Of a stretch of DNA of 17,033 bases, positions 1 through 5,775 are shown piece after piece. Origin of the DNA: an uncultured Eubacteriales bacterium (GTDB lineage: Bacteria; Bacillota; Clostridia; Oscillospirales; Acutalibacteraceae); assembly GCA_934486705.1 (NCBI GenBank), contig CAKSQS010000056.1, forward strand, positions 1 to 17,033, written 5' to 3'. Below the pieces are notes generated by a model. That model was given only the letters and a program-made list of their open reading frames with translations. It ran no database searches and was not told the origin of the DNA. Each line of letters begins with the position of its first letter. The stretch's first letter is position 1. The position numbers were made by a program, and so were the translations under genes.

Positions 1-507
1 GAGTATTTCGGCAAAACGGGCGGAATAACCCTTTCGGGCGGCGAGCCGCTTTTGCAGCCCGAATTTACGGCTGAAATTTTCAAACTTTGCCGCGAAAACG
101 GAATAAACACCTGCCTTGATACAAGCGGGTGTGTTTCCTTAACCGATTTTGTTTTGGATTACACCGATTATTGCCTGCTCGATATAAAATACACAAACGA
201 CGAGCAATATAAAAAATATGTCGGGTGCAGCCTTGCACAACCGACATATTTTTTAAAACAGCTTAATAAAAGAAATATTCCCACAAGAATAAGGCAGGTC
301 ATAATTAAAGGCTTAAACGACAGCCCCGCAAGCATTAAAAGGCTTAAAGAATTGGTATCGCCTTATAAATGCGTAGAGGAAATTGAACTTTTGCCGTTCA
401 GAAAGCTTTGCGTTTCAAAGTACGAAAAGCTCGGGCTTGACTTCCCGCTTAAGGAAACGCCCGAGACAACACAAAAACAAATTGATGAATTGAAAAAGCT
501 TTTGTAG
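1..507 (+). CDS. pflA: Pyruvate formate-lyase activating enzyme, C-terminal part (partial at 5' end)
   Basis: Reading frame 1 is open from the first base to the TAG at 505-507, giving about 168 residues of a radical SAM protein whose N-terminus, including the CxxxCxxC iron-sulfur motif, lies outside the window. The visible part begins with GGITLSGGEPLLQPEF, the glycine-rich SAM-binding stretch typical of PflA, followed by the LDTSG segment and a LDIKY strand. The family uses S-adenosylmethionine and a [4Fe-4S] cluster to install the glycyl radical on pyruvate formate-lyase, so the organism is expected to be an anaerobic fermenter. The C-terminus (LGLDFPLKETPETTQ...) also matches PflA. A hairpin terminator follows. 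Other glycyl-radical activases share the fold, but the overall pattern is closest to PflA. Confidence 0.88.
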   Translation, partial: EYFGKTGGITLSGGEPLLQPEFTAEIFKLCRENGINTCLDTSGCVSLTDFVLDYTDYCLLDIKYTNDEQYKKYVGCSLAQPTYFLKQLNKRNIPTRIRQVIIKGLNDSPASIKRLKELVSPYKCVEEIELLPFRKLCVSKYEKLGLDFPLKETPETTQKQIDELKKLL

Positions 508-554
508 GGATTATTTTAAAAAAGTACAAATCAACCAAAATTCATCATAGCCAA

Positions 555-586
555 AAACAGGCAACCGAAATTTCGGTTGCCTGTTT
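555..586. terminator. Bidirectional hairpin terminator between pflA and the ABC ATPase gene
   Basis: A perfect 32-base palindrome has arms at 555-570 and 571-586, each containing CAGGCAACCGAAA or its complement. It lies between the pflA stop (507) and the stop of the convergent ATPase gene (604). The arm ends are A/T-rich, so it can act as a terminator for both strands. There is no long uridine run on either side, so its strength is uncertain. Confidence 0.75.
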
Positions 587-603
587 GCTTAATCACTTTT
601 AAA

Positions 604-1746
604 TCAATTGCAGATTGTAAGCTCGGTGTCCTTATCGAACAGGTGAATCTTAGCAGTCTCAAATGCAATTGTAATCTTGTCGCCGGGGCGAGCGGTGTTT
701 GTCGGGCTAACGCGAGCGTTAATCGCCTGACCCTCGCAGTTCATATAGAGGTAAGTTTCGGCACCCATAAGCTCGGTAACCTCAACGTCAGCCTCTACCA
801 AGCCGTCCTTATGGATAGCTATGAGGTCTTCCTCGTTGTGAACGTTTTCGGGACGGATACCCATAATAACTTCCTTGCCGACATAATTTTCAAGGCAGTT
901 ATCCTTATTCTTAGAAGCCGGGAGCTTAATTTTATACTTAACACCGGCGCGGGTCTTTGTATCTTCAGAGCCGAACTCTACGAGATAATCCTCGCCCTCT
1001 TTAAGGAGCTTGGACTCGATAAAGTTCATCTGCGGAGAACCGATAAATCCGGCAACGAAAAGGTTGCAGGGATAGAGGTAAAGATTATTCGGGGTATCAA
1101 CCTGCTGAATAAGACCGCTCTTCATAACAACAATGCGAGTACCCATTGTCATAGCCTCGGTCTGGTCGTGGGTAACGTAAATGAACGTAGTACCCAAACG
1201 CTGATGCAGCTTAGAAATTTCGGTACGCATCTGTGCACGGAGCTTAGCGTCCAAGTTGGAAAGCGGTTCGTCAAGCAGGAATACCTTAGGCTCACGAACT
1301 ATTGCACGACCCAAAGCAACACGCTGACGCTGACCGCCGGACAAAGCCTTCGGCTTACGCTCTAACAGGTGTGAAATATCAAGAATACGGGCAGCCTCTT
1401 CAACACGGCGCTTGATCTCATCCTTCGGGGTTTTGCGAAGCTTAAGACCGAAAGCCATATTGTCGAAAACAGTCATATGAGGATAAAGCGCGTAGTTCTG
1501 GAAAACCATCGCTATATCGCGATCCTTAGGAGCAACGTCGTTAACAAGCTTGTCACCGATGTAGATCTCACCGTCGGAAATTTCCTCAAGACCGGCTACC
1601 ATTCTCAGGGTAGTGGACTTACCGCAACCTGAAGGACCAACGAGAATTATAAACTCTTTATCCTTAATCTCCAGGTTAAAATCCGAAACAGCCGTAACGC
1701 CGCCCGGGTATCTTTTGTATACGTTACGCAAAGACAAACTTGCCAT
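604..1746 (-). CDS. msmK: Sugar ABC transporter ATP-binding protein (MsmK/UgpC type)
   Basis: 380-residue cytoplasmic ATPase of the carbohydrate-uptake CUT1 class, which powers import of oligosaccharides or glycerol phosphate. Visible motifs are Walker A GPSGCGKST (37-45), Q-loop Gln83, signature LSGGQ (135-139), Walker B VFLLDEP (155-161) and switch His193. The remaining C-terminal 140 residues form the OB-fold (TOBE) domain usual in MalK, MsmK and UgpC. The ATG at 1744-1746 is preceded by AGGAGG at 1754-1759. No permease or binding-protein gene is nearby. It may therefore be a shared ATPase that serves several transporters, as is known for MsmK and MsmX. Which symbol fits best cannot be decided from sequence alone. 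Confidence 0.9.
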   Translation of the reverse strand: MASLSLRNVYKRYPGGVTAVSDFNLEIKDKEFIILVGPSGCGKSTTLRMVAGLEEISDGEIYIGDKLVNDVAPKDRDIAMVFQNYALYPHMTVFDNMAFGLKLRKTPKDEIKRRVEEAARILDISHLLERKPKALSGGQRQRVALGRAIVREPKVFLLDEPLSNLDAKLRAQMRTEISKLHQRLGTTFIYVTHDQTEAMTMGTRIVVMKSGLIQQVDTPNNLYLYPCNLFVAGFIGSPQMNFIESKLLKEGEDYLVEFGSEDTKTRAGVKYKIKLPASKNKDNCLENYVGKEVIMGIRPENVHNEEDLIAIHKDGLVEADVEVTELMGAETYLYMNCEGQAINARVSPTNTARPGDKITIAFETAKIHLFDKDTELTICN

Positions 1747-1786
1747 ATTGCAGCCTCCTAAAAAAATTGCTTGAGTTTACTTTGTT

Positions 1787-1795
1787 ATTATACCA
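1787..1795 (-). promoter_or_regulatory. Extended -10 promoter for the ABC ATPase gene
   Basis: On the minus strand this reads TGGTATAAT, a full -10 box (1787-1792) with the TGn extension. No good -35 box is seen 17 bases upstream, which fits an extended -10 promoter. The predicted start near 1780 gives a leader of about 35 bases containing AGGAGG. The gene is therefore probably transcribed separately from rsuA upstream. Confidence 0.55.
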
Positions 1796-1871
1796 AAACG
1801 CCTTTAAAAATGCTATGCAAAATATATCCAATGTTAAAAGAAATGTTTTGTTTAATATGCATATTCGGGCG

Positions 1872-2576
1872 TTATTCGTCGGAAAATATACTTCCAAGTG
1901 TTTCCAAATCGGTCTCCGAACACGCGCCCTCGGGCAGATTTTCAGGTAAACGGAAATTTCCCACCGCCGTTCTTTTAAGCGCGTTTACTCCGAGACCCAC
2001 AGTGCCGAACATTCTTTTTATCTGGTGATATTTTCCTTCGCATATTTTAATTTCGGCGGTATTTTTTGCAAGCGGCTTTAAAAATGCTTTTCGGCATTCC
2101 GTTCCGTCGCAGAGAATAATTCCGTTTAAAAATTTCTCGGGCATATCGGGGGTTATATCGCCGTCCAATACCGCGATATAGGTTTTAAAAATTTCTTTTT
2201 TGGGGGAAAGCACCCTGTGGGCAAAATCTCCGTCGTCGGTTATAATAAGCAGTCCTGTTGTGTCCTTATCCAGTCTACCCACGGGGAACAGTCCGTTCCG
2301 CCGCAAATTTTCGGGAATTAAGTCGATAACCGTCTGCTGCCGTGTATCTTCGCTTGCCGAAAGCACCCCGCGAGGCTTGTTCATAACTATATAAATAAAT
2401 TTTTTATAGCTTAACGCCTGTCCGTCAAAGGTGACCGTGTCGGCGGTTTCGTCTATTTTAAAATCAGCGGCCTTAACCGTTGCTCCGCCTACCGCCGCCC
2501 TGCCCCTTAAAATGGCGGAGCGGGCGTCCTTGCGGGAAATATTAAGCTGTGAAGAAATAAATTTATCAAGTCTCAA
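1872..2576 (-). CDS. rsuA: RsuA/RluB-family pseudouridine synthase
   Basis: 234 residues. An N-terminal S4 RNA-binding domain (MRLDKFISSQLNISRKDA, about 1-50) precedes the catalytic domain. The family motif GRLDKDTTGLL carries the catalytic Asp103, and the motif KYHQIKRMF lies near the C-terminus. The enzyme isomerises a uridine in ribosomal RNA; the length and single S4 domain fit RsuA (16S rRNA) best, but RluB/E/F-type substrates cannot be excluded. The start is TTG at 2574-2576: an in-frame stop lies just upstream and the S4 domain begins at once. The start overlaps the end of the DUF4830-like gene by 11 bases, and the Shine-Dalgarno sequence is weak, suggesting translational coupling. Confidence 0.88.
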   Translation of the reverse strand: MRLDKFISSQLNISRKDARSAILRGRAAVGGATVKAADFKIDETADTVTFDGQALSYKKFIYIVMNKPRGVLSASEDTRQQTVIDLIPENLRRNGLFPVGRLDKDTTGLLIITDDGDFAHRVLSPKKEIFKTYIAVLDGDITPDMPEKFLNGIILCDGTECRKAFLKPLAKNTAEIKICEGKYHQIKRMFGTVGLGVNALKRTAVGNFRLPENLPEGACSETDLETLGSIFSDE

Positions 2577-3015
2577 TTTTCTTTACACTCTCACTTAAAA
2601 GCGGCAGCATAAACCCGTCAAGCGCGGTTGAAGAAATATCTCCGCCTACAATGTTGCCGTTTACAATTATAAGATTTACAACCCTTTCGGGCGCGCCCTC
2701 AAATCGGTAGGAATAGACGCTCGCCGCCTTTCCGCGAAACGGTTCAAGGTCAAAGCCCGCCTTTTTCTGCAATGTATTATACCTTTCATACACCTTGCCG
2801 AAGCTTTGCGGAATTACCGTTTCCTTTGAGGAAACAGCCGTTTCCTCTACATTGCAGCCGAGGCTGCTCATATAATCCACCCGTTCGGCATTTGTTGAGC
2901 CCTTAATGCCGCCGCCCGACAGTGCCGTGACCCGACTTAAAACGGCAAGCGCCGCAATAAGCGAAAGCAGCACCGCCGCAAGACTTCTTTTTGAAAAGGT
3001 TATAAAAAGCTTCAT
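2566..3015 (-). CDS. Membrane-anchored or secreted DUF4830-like protein
   Basis: 149 residues of unknown function. A short basic N-terminus (MKLFITFSKRS) leads into a hydrophobic segment at about residues 12-28 (LAAVLLSLIAALAVL), so the rest should lie outside the membrane. The remainder, with NAERVDYMSSLGCNVE and an ending rich in VVNLIIVNGNIVGGDISS, resembles the DUF4830 family found in clostridia; this assignment is from memory of the family pattern. ATG at 3013-3015 is chosen because GGGGGAG lies just upstream and the hydrophobic segment starts soon after; an upstream in-frame start would overlap ispF. CCCCG at 3040-3044 could pair with the ribosome binding site at 3024-3028. The gene lies between ispF and rsuA. 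Confidence 0.72.
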   Translation of the reverse strand: MKLFITFSKRSLAAVLLSLIAALAVLSRVTALSGGGIKGSTNAERVDYMSSLGCNVEETAVSSKETVIPQSFGKVYERYNTLQKKAGFDLEPFRGKAASVYSYRFEGAPERVVNLIIVNGNIVGGDISSTALDGFMLPLLSESVKKIET

Positions 3016-3052
3016 ATTTACTCCCCCGTAAATAATATGCGGGGTGCGGCGC

Positions 3053-3526
3053 TTATATTCGCTCAATAAGGCAAACGGCATGCGCCGCTATGCCCTCTAA
3101 GTTGCCCGTAAAGCCCAAGCCCTCCTCGGTTGTAGCCTTAACGTTAACGCAGTCGGGGTCAATGCCGCAGTCAGCCGCAATATTTTTCACCATTTCGGTA
3201 ATAAATGCCGCAAGCTTCGGCTTTTGGGCTATAACCGTGGCATCTATATTAACGGGCGCATAGCCGCGCTCGCGCAGCAGCTCCGCGGTTTTTCTAAGCA
3301 GTATGCGGCTGTCAATATTGCAAAACGCGGGGTCGGTATCGGGGAAATGCTTACCTATATCCCCCAGCGCCGCCGCGCCGAGCAATGCGTCGCAAACGGC
3401 GTGGAGCAGCACGTCCGCGTCGGAGTGCCCCAAAAGCCCCTTTTCAAAGGGAATTTCCACCCCGCCTATAACAAGCCGCCTGTTTTCAGAAAAGCGGTGA
3501 ACATCATAGCCGTGACCTATTCTCAT
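3053..3526 (-). CDS. ispF: 2-C-methyl-D-erythritol 2,4-cyclodiphosphate synthase
   Basis: 157 residues, the usual IspF length. The enzyme cyclises CDP-methylerythritol 2-phosphate, releasing CMP, in the non-mevalonate (MEP) isoprenoid pathway. The N-terminal motif MRIGHGYDVHRF holds metal ligands Asp8 and His10, and the LLGHSDADVLLHA segment holds His34, Asp36 and the third metal ligand His42. The C-terminal ATTEEGLGFTG loop is also conserved. Its ATG overlaps the ispD stop by four bases (ATGA), so the two are co-translated as is common for this pair. Confidence 0.97.
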   Translation of the reverse strand: MRIGHGYDVHRFSENRRLVIGGVEIPFEKGLLGHSDADVLLHAVCDALLGAAALGDIGKHFPDTDPAFCNIDSRILLRKTAELLRERGYAPVNIDATVIAQKPKLAAFITEMVKNIAADCGIDPDCVNVKATTEEGLGFTGNLEGIAAHAVCLIERI

Positions 3527-4263
3527 TCCTTTTCATCCTTTAAAATAAGATATTCCGCAAGCGCTATGTCTTCGGGCGTTGTCACCTTTATGTTCTCATA
3601 ACTGCCGGGCACGGTGAACGGCTTATGCCCCGCCGCCTCCATAATCGACATATCATCGGTGAACCTGCCGAGATCTCCCGCGTTTTCAAGTGCCGAGCGG
3701 TAAGCCGATACATTCACGCCCTGCGGGGTCTGCACCGCCACAAGCGTATTTCTGTCGGGCGTTGAGAGCACGTTTCCGTTTTCGTCAACCTGCTTTACCG
3801 TATCCTTCAGCTTAACGGCGCAGGTTACGGCGCTATGCGTACCGAGGGCGAATATAACGCTGCAAATTATTTTCTCTGTTACAAACGGGCGCGCACCGTC
3901 GTGAATAAGCACGGTTTCGGCGTTTTTCGGCAGCCGCTCCAACCCGTTTTTAACCGATTGCTGGCGGTTTTCCCCGCCGCATACAATGTCCGTGAGCTTT
4001 TTTATGCCGTACCTGTCGGCTAACTGCTGCATACTGAAAACGTCATCGGGCTTTACAACGAGAATAATATTTGAAATTTTGCCGCATTTTTCAAACCGCA
4101 TAAGAGTTCTTATTATTAAAGGAACTCCGCAAAGCATTGCGGTTTGCTTGTTTATACCGTTCATACGCGTTGAAGAACCCGCAGCCACAACTATTACGGG
4201 CACGCCGCCGTCTGCCGATAATTCTTCAATTTCGTATTCAAGCTTAAATTCCGTTTCGAGCAT
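3523..4263 (-). CDS. ispD: 2-C-methyl-D-erythritol 4-phosphate cytidylyltransferase
   Basis: 246 residues. It transfers CMP from CTP to methylerythritol phosphate in the MEP pathway. The nucleotide-binding loop VVAAGSSTRMNGINKQ (25-40), the HDGARPF motif (121-127) and the RNTLVAVQTPQ motif (171-181) are all present. Compared with typical IspD, where the first strand begins within a few residues, this protein has about 20 extra acidic N-terminal residues (MLETEFKLEYEIEELSADGG). The start ATG at 4261-4263 has GAGG about 8 bases upstream, which supports the extension. It is the first gene of ispD-ispF-DUF4830-rsuA and lies directly after a terminator hairpin, leaving little room for its own promoter. 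Confidence 0.95.
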   Translation of the reverse strand: MLETEFKLEYEIEELSADGGVPVIVVAAGSSTRMNGINKQTAMLCGVPLIIRTLMRFEKCGKISNIILVVKPDDVFSMQQLADRYGIKKLTDIVCGGENRQQSVKNGLERLPKNAETVLIHDGARPFVTEKIICSVIFALGTHSAVTCAVKLKDTVKQVDENGNVLSTPDRNTLVAVQTPQGVNVSAYRSALENAGDLGRFTDDMSIMEAAGHKPFTVPGSYENIKVTTPEDIALAEYLILKDEKE

Positions 4264-4288
4264 ATATAAAACCTCGGTCTTTATTAAA

Positions 4289-4313
4289 AAAGCTCCCGAT
4301 ATAAGGGAGCTTT
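4289..4313 (-). terminator. Rho-independent terminator after the zinc-ribbon gene
   Basis: On the minus strand AAAGCTCCC (4313-4305) pairs with GGGAGCTTT (4297-4289) around a short loop, and a run of six T follows. It ends the efp and zinc-ribbon transcript about 30 bases after the stop at 4344 and only 26 bases before the ispD start. Partial read-through would be one way to supply ispD. Confidence 0.85.
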
Positions 4314-4343
4314 GCAGTCTTTAAATAAATTCGCTTTAAAGAA

Positions 4344-4787
4344 TTATTCCTTTTCGTCTTCGTCGGTATCGGAATCGTCGTCGTGGCAGCAGCCGCAATC
4401 GCACCCGTCGAAATCAAATTCAAGCTCTGTTCCGCAGTTCGGGCAGGTTATTCCGTCCTCGCTGAGCATATCTTCGTCAAGATAAACCGTGTCGTGGCAG
4501 GCGGGGCACTCTATTTCATAAAGCTCCTCATCACAGCAACCGCAGTCGTCGTCGCAGCAATCGTCGTCGCCGTAAACAACATCTTCAAGATTTGAAAGAT
4601 CCTCGTCAACAGCGTCAAGCTGCTCCATAAGCTCGTCGCAGCCGTCCTCTATTTCGCAGATTTCGCCTGTAATATCGCCCAACACATCAATAATAGCGGC
4701 AAGAACCTTGCCTTCCTTGGTGCTTTCGTCAAGCGCAAGACCCTCGGCAAGACCTTTAATGTAAGCTACTTTCTCACAAATATCCAT
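4344..4787 (-). CDS. CD1247-like acidic, Cys-rich zinc-ribbon protein
   Basis: 147 residues, function unknown. The N-terminal 40 residues (MDICEKVAYIKGLAEGLALD...) are a helical segment like the N-terminal domain of C. difficile CD1247-type proteins. A zinc ribbon follows: Cys94/Cys97 (CPAC) and Cys115/Cys118 (CPNC). Extra Cys clusters flank it at 77-85 (CC, C, CC) and 129-134, embedded in many Asp, and the C-terminus is a run of acidic residues. The protein is likely cytoplasmic and metal-binding. The ATG at 4785-4787 is chosen because GGAGG lies 8 bases upstream; the longer frame from 4817 would overlap efp. It starts 22 bases after efp and is probably co-transcribed with it. Confidence 0.8.
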   Translation of the reverse strand: MDICEKVAYIKGLAEGLALDESTKEGKVLAAIIDVLGDITGEICEIEDGCDELMEQLDAVDEDLSNLEDVVYGDDDCCDDDCGCCDEELYEIECPACHDTVYLDEDMLSEDGITCPNCGTELEFDFDGCDCGCCHDDDSDTDEDEKE

Positions 4788-4809
4788 TTTGCAAACCTCC
4801 GTTTTTAAA

Positions 4810-5367
4810 TTACGCACGTTCCATATACTCGCCTGTGCGGGTATCTATTCTTATCATATCGCCCTCGTTAATAAAGAGCGGAACGCGAATTTCAGCGCCT
4901 GTTTCAAGCGTTGCGGGCTTGGTGGCGTTGGTGGCGGTATCACCCTTGAAACCGGGGTCTGTGGCGGATACCTGAAGCTCAACGAATGTGGGCGGCTCTA
5001 CGCCGAAAACCTTACCCTTATAGGAAAGAATTTTGCAAACCATATTTTCTTTTACAAACTTAAAGTTATCGCCCAGCTCGCTGCCGTTAATCGGAACAAG
5101 CTCATAGCTTTCCTGATCCATAAAGTAGTAAAGGTCGCCGTCGGAATAAGAATATTCCATATCCTTTCTCTCAACAAAGGCAGTCGGGAATTTTGCGGTA
5201 GGGTTATAGCTCTTTTCAACAACCGATCCGGTAATAACGTTTTTAACCTTAGTTCTTACGAATGCGGCGCCCTTACCCGGCTTTACATGCTGAAATTCAA
5301 TTACCTGAAGAACGTTGCCGTCTTCCTCAAAGGTTACTCCGTTTCTGAAATCTCCGGCACTAATCAT
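4810..5367 (-). CDS. efp: Translation elongation factor P
   Basis: 185 residues. EF-P enters the ribosomal E site and helps form peptide bonds at polyproline stretches. The N-terminal KOW-like domain starts with the canonical MISAGDFRNG, and the loop HVKPGKGAAF carries Lys32, the position modified in EF-P homologues. The two OB domains follow, ending with the RVPLFINEGDMIRIDTRTGEYMERA signature. The start is ATG at 5365-5367, not the TTG six codons upstream, because GGAGG lies just before it and the family begins here. A perfect sigma-A promoter precedes it at 5405-5433. The zinc-ribbon gene follows in the same transcript. Confidence 0.97.
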   Translation of the reverse strand: MISAGDFRNGVTFEEDGNVLQVIEFQHVKPGKGAAFVRTKVKNVITGSVVEKSYNPTAKFPTAFVERKDMEYSYSDGDLYYFMDQESYELVPINGSELGDNFKFVKENMVCKILSYKGKVFGVEPPTFVELQVSATDPGFKGDTATNATKPATLETGAEIRVPLFINEGDMIRIDTRTGEYMERA

Positions 5368-5404
5368 ATTTTTTAATTCCTCCAAAAAGTTAAATCATAC
5401 TGAA

Positions 5405-5433
5405 ATTATAAAGCTTTTCGGAGCATTTGTCAA
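5405..5433 (-). promoter_or_regulatory. Consensus sigma-A promoter for efp
   Basis: On the minus strand TTGACA (5433-5428) and TATAAT (5410-5405) are separated by exactly 17 bases, a perfect match to the consensus. Transcription should start near 5398, leaving a leader of about 30 bases with GGAGG. The promoter begins 4 bases after the stop codon of the small ORF at 5438. Confidence 0.88.
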
Positions 5434-5437
5434 GTTT

Positions 5438-5665
5438 TTACTTCTTTTTCTTGCCGCCGTCCGTATTTTCGTCGCAATCGGTTTCAATAATACCCTCATT
5501 AAAGCCGTGCGCAACGGCGGGATACATATTTTCGGTATCGGCGGTAGACTGTATATTATAGGTGCCGTAGCGGTTCACCATATCGAAAGCGGTTTCGGGC
5601 ATTCCCGTAACCGGAACGGACGATACGTCTACAACAGGCTTGATTTTTTCTTTTTTATTTTTCAT
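5438..5665 (-). CDS. Small hypothetical protein, 75 residues
   Basis: I do not recognise a named family. The protein has a Lys-rich N-terminus, a middle stretch that looks like a structured conserved core (SSVPVTGMPETAFDMVNRYG, then YNIQSTADTENMYPAVAHGF), and an acidic patch followed by a KKKK tail. It has no membrane segment or signal peptide. ATG at 5663-5665 has GGGGTG 5 bases upstream, and a TATAAT box lies at 5683-5688 on the same strand. It occupies the gap between the efp promoter and the divergent serS promoter. The plausible start context and protein-like composition support a real gene, but no homology can be tested here. Confidence 0.6.
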   Translation of the reverse strand: MKNKKEKIKPVVDVSSVPVTGMPETAFDMVNRYGTYNIQSTADTENMYPAVAHGFNEGIIETDCDENTDGGKKKK

Positions 5666-5682
5666 TTTTTCACCCCGCGTTT

Positions 5683-5688
5683 ATTATA
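5683..5688 (-). promoter_or_regulatory. Possible -10 box for the 75-residue ORF
   Basis: The minus strand reads TATAAT here, about 18 bases before the ORF start. The hexamer 17 bases upstream (TGTTTA) is a poor -35 box, so this is a weak candidate. A start here would leave a leader of only about 10 bases. Confidence 0.3.
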
Positions 5689-5713
5689 TGCGGCAAAATC
5701 GTCATTAAACAGT

Positions 5714-5742
5714 TTGACATAAAAAGACATTCGTGCTATAAT
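5714..5742 (+). promoter_or_regulatory. Consensus sigma-A promoter for serS
   Basis: TTGACA at 5714-5719 and TATAAT at 5737-5742 are separated by exactly 17 bases. Transcription should start near 5749, giving a leader of under 30 bases with GGAGG at 5764-5768. There is no space for a T-box leader, which many Bacillota use to control serS. Confidence 0.9.
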
Positions 5743-5775
5743 GTAACGAGATTACGGTCTGACGGAGGAATAAAA

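Noticed and set aside
577..1365. 262-residue open frame on the + strand opposite the ABC ATPase gene
   Set aside because: It lies antisense to a gene with all ABC ATPase motifs, and the translation shows no recognisable domain. It is an expected shadow frame.
1854..1865. Palindrome AATATGCATATT between the ATPase gene and rsuA
   Set aside because: Short AT-rich palindrome, not at a clear promoter position and with no second copy seen; likely chance.
5743..5775. Possible T-box leader ahead of serS
   Set aside because: The predicted leader is under 35 bases, far too short for a T-box, and no T-box motif is seen.
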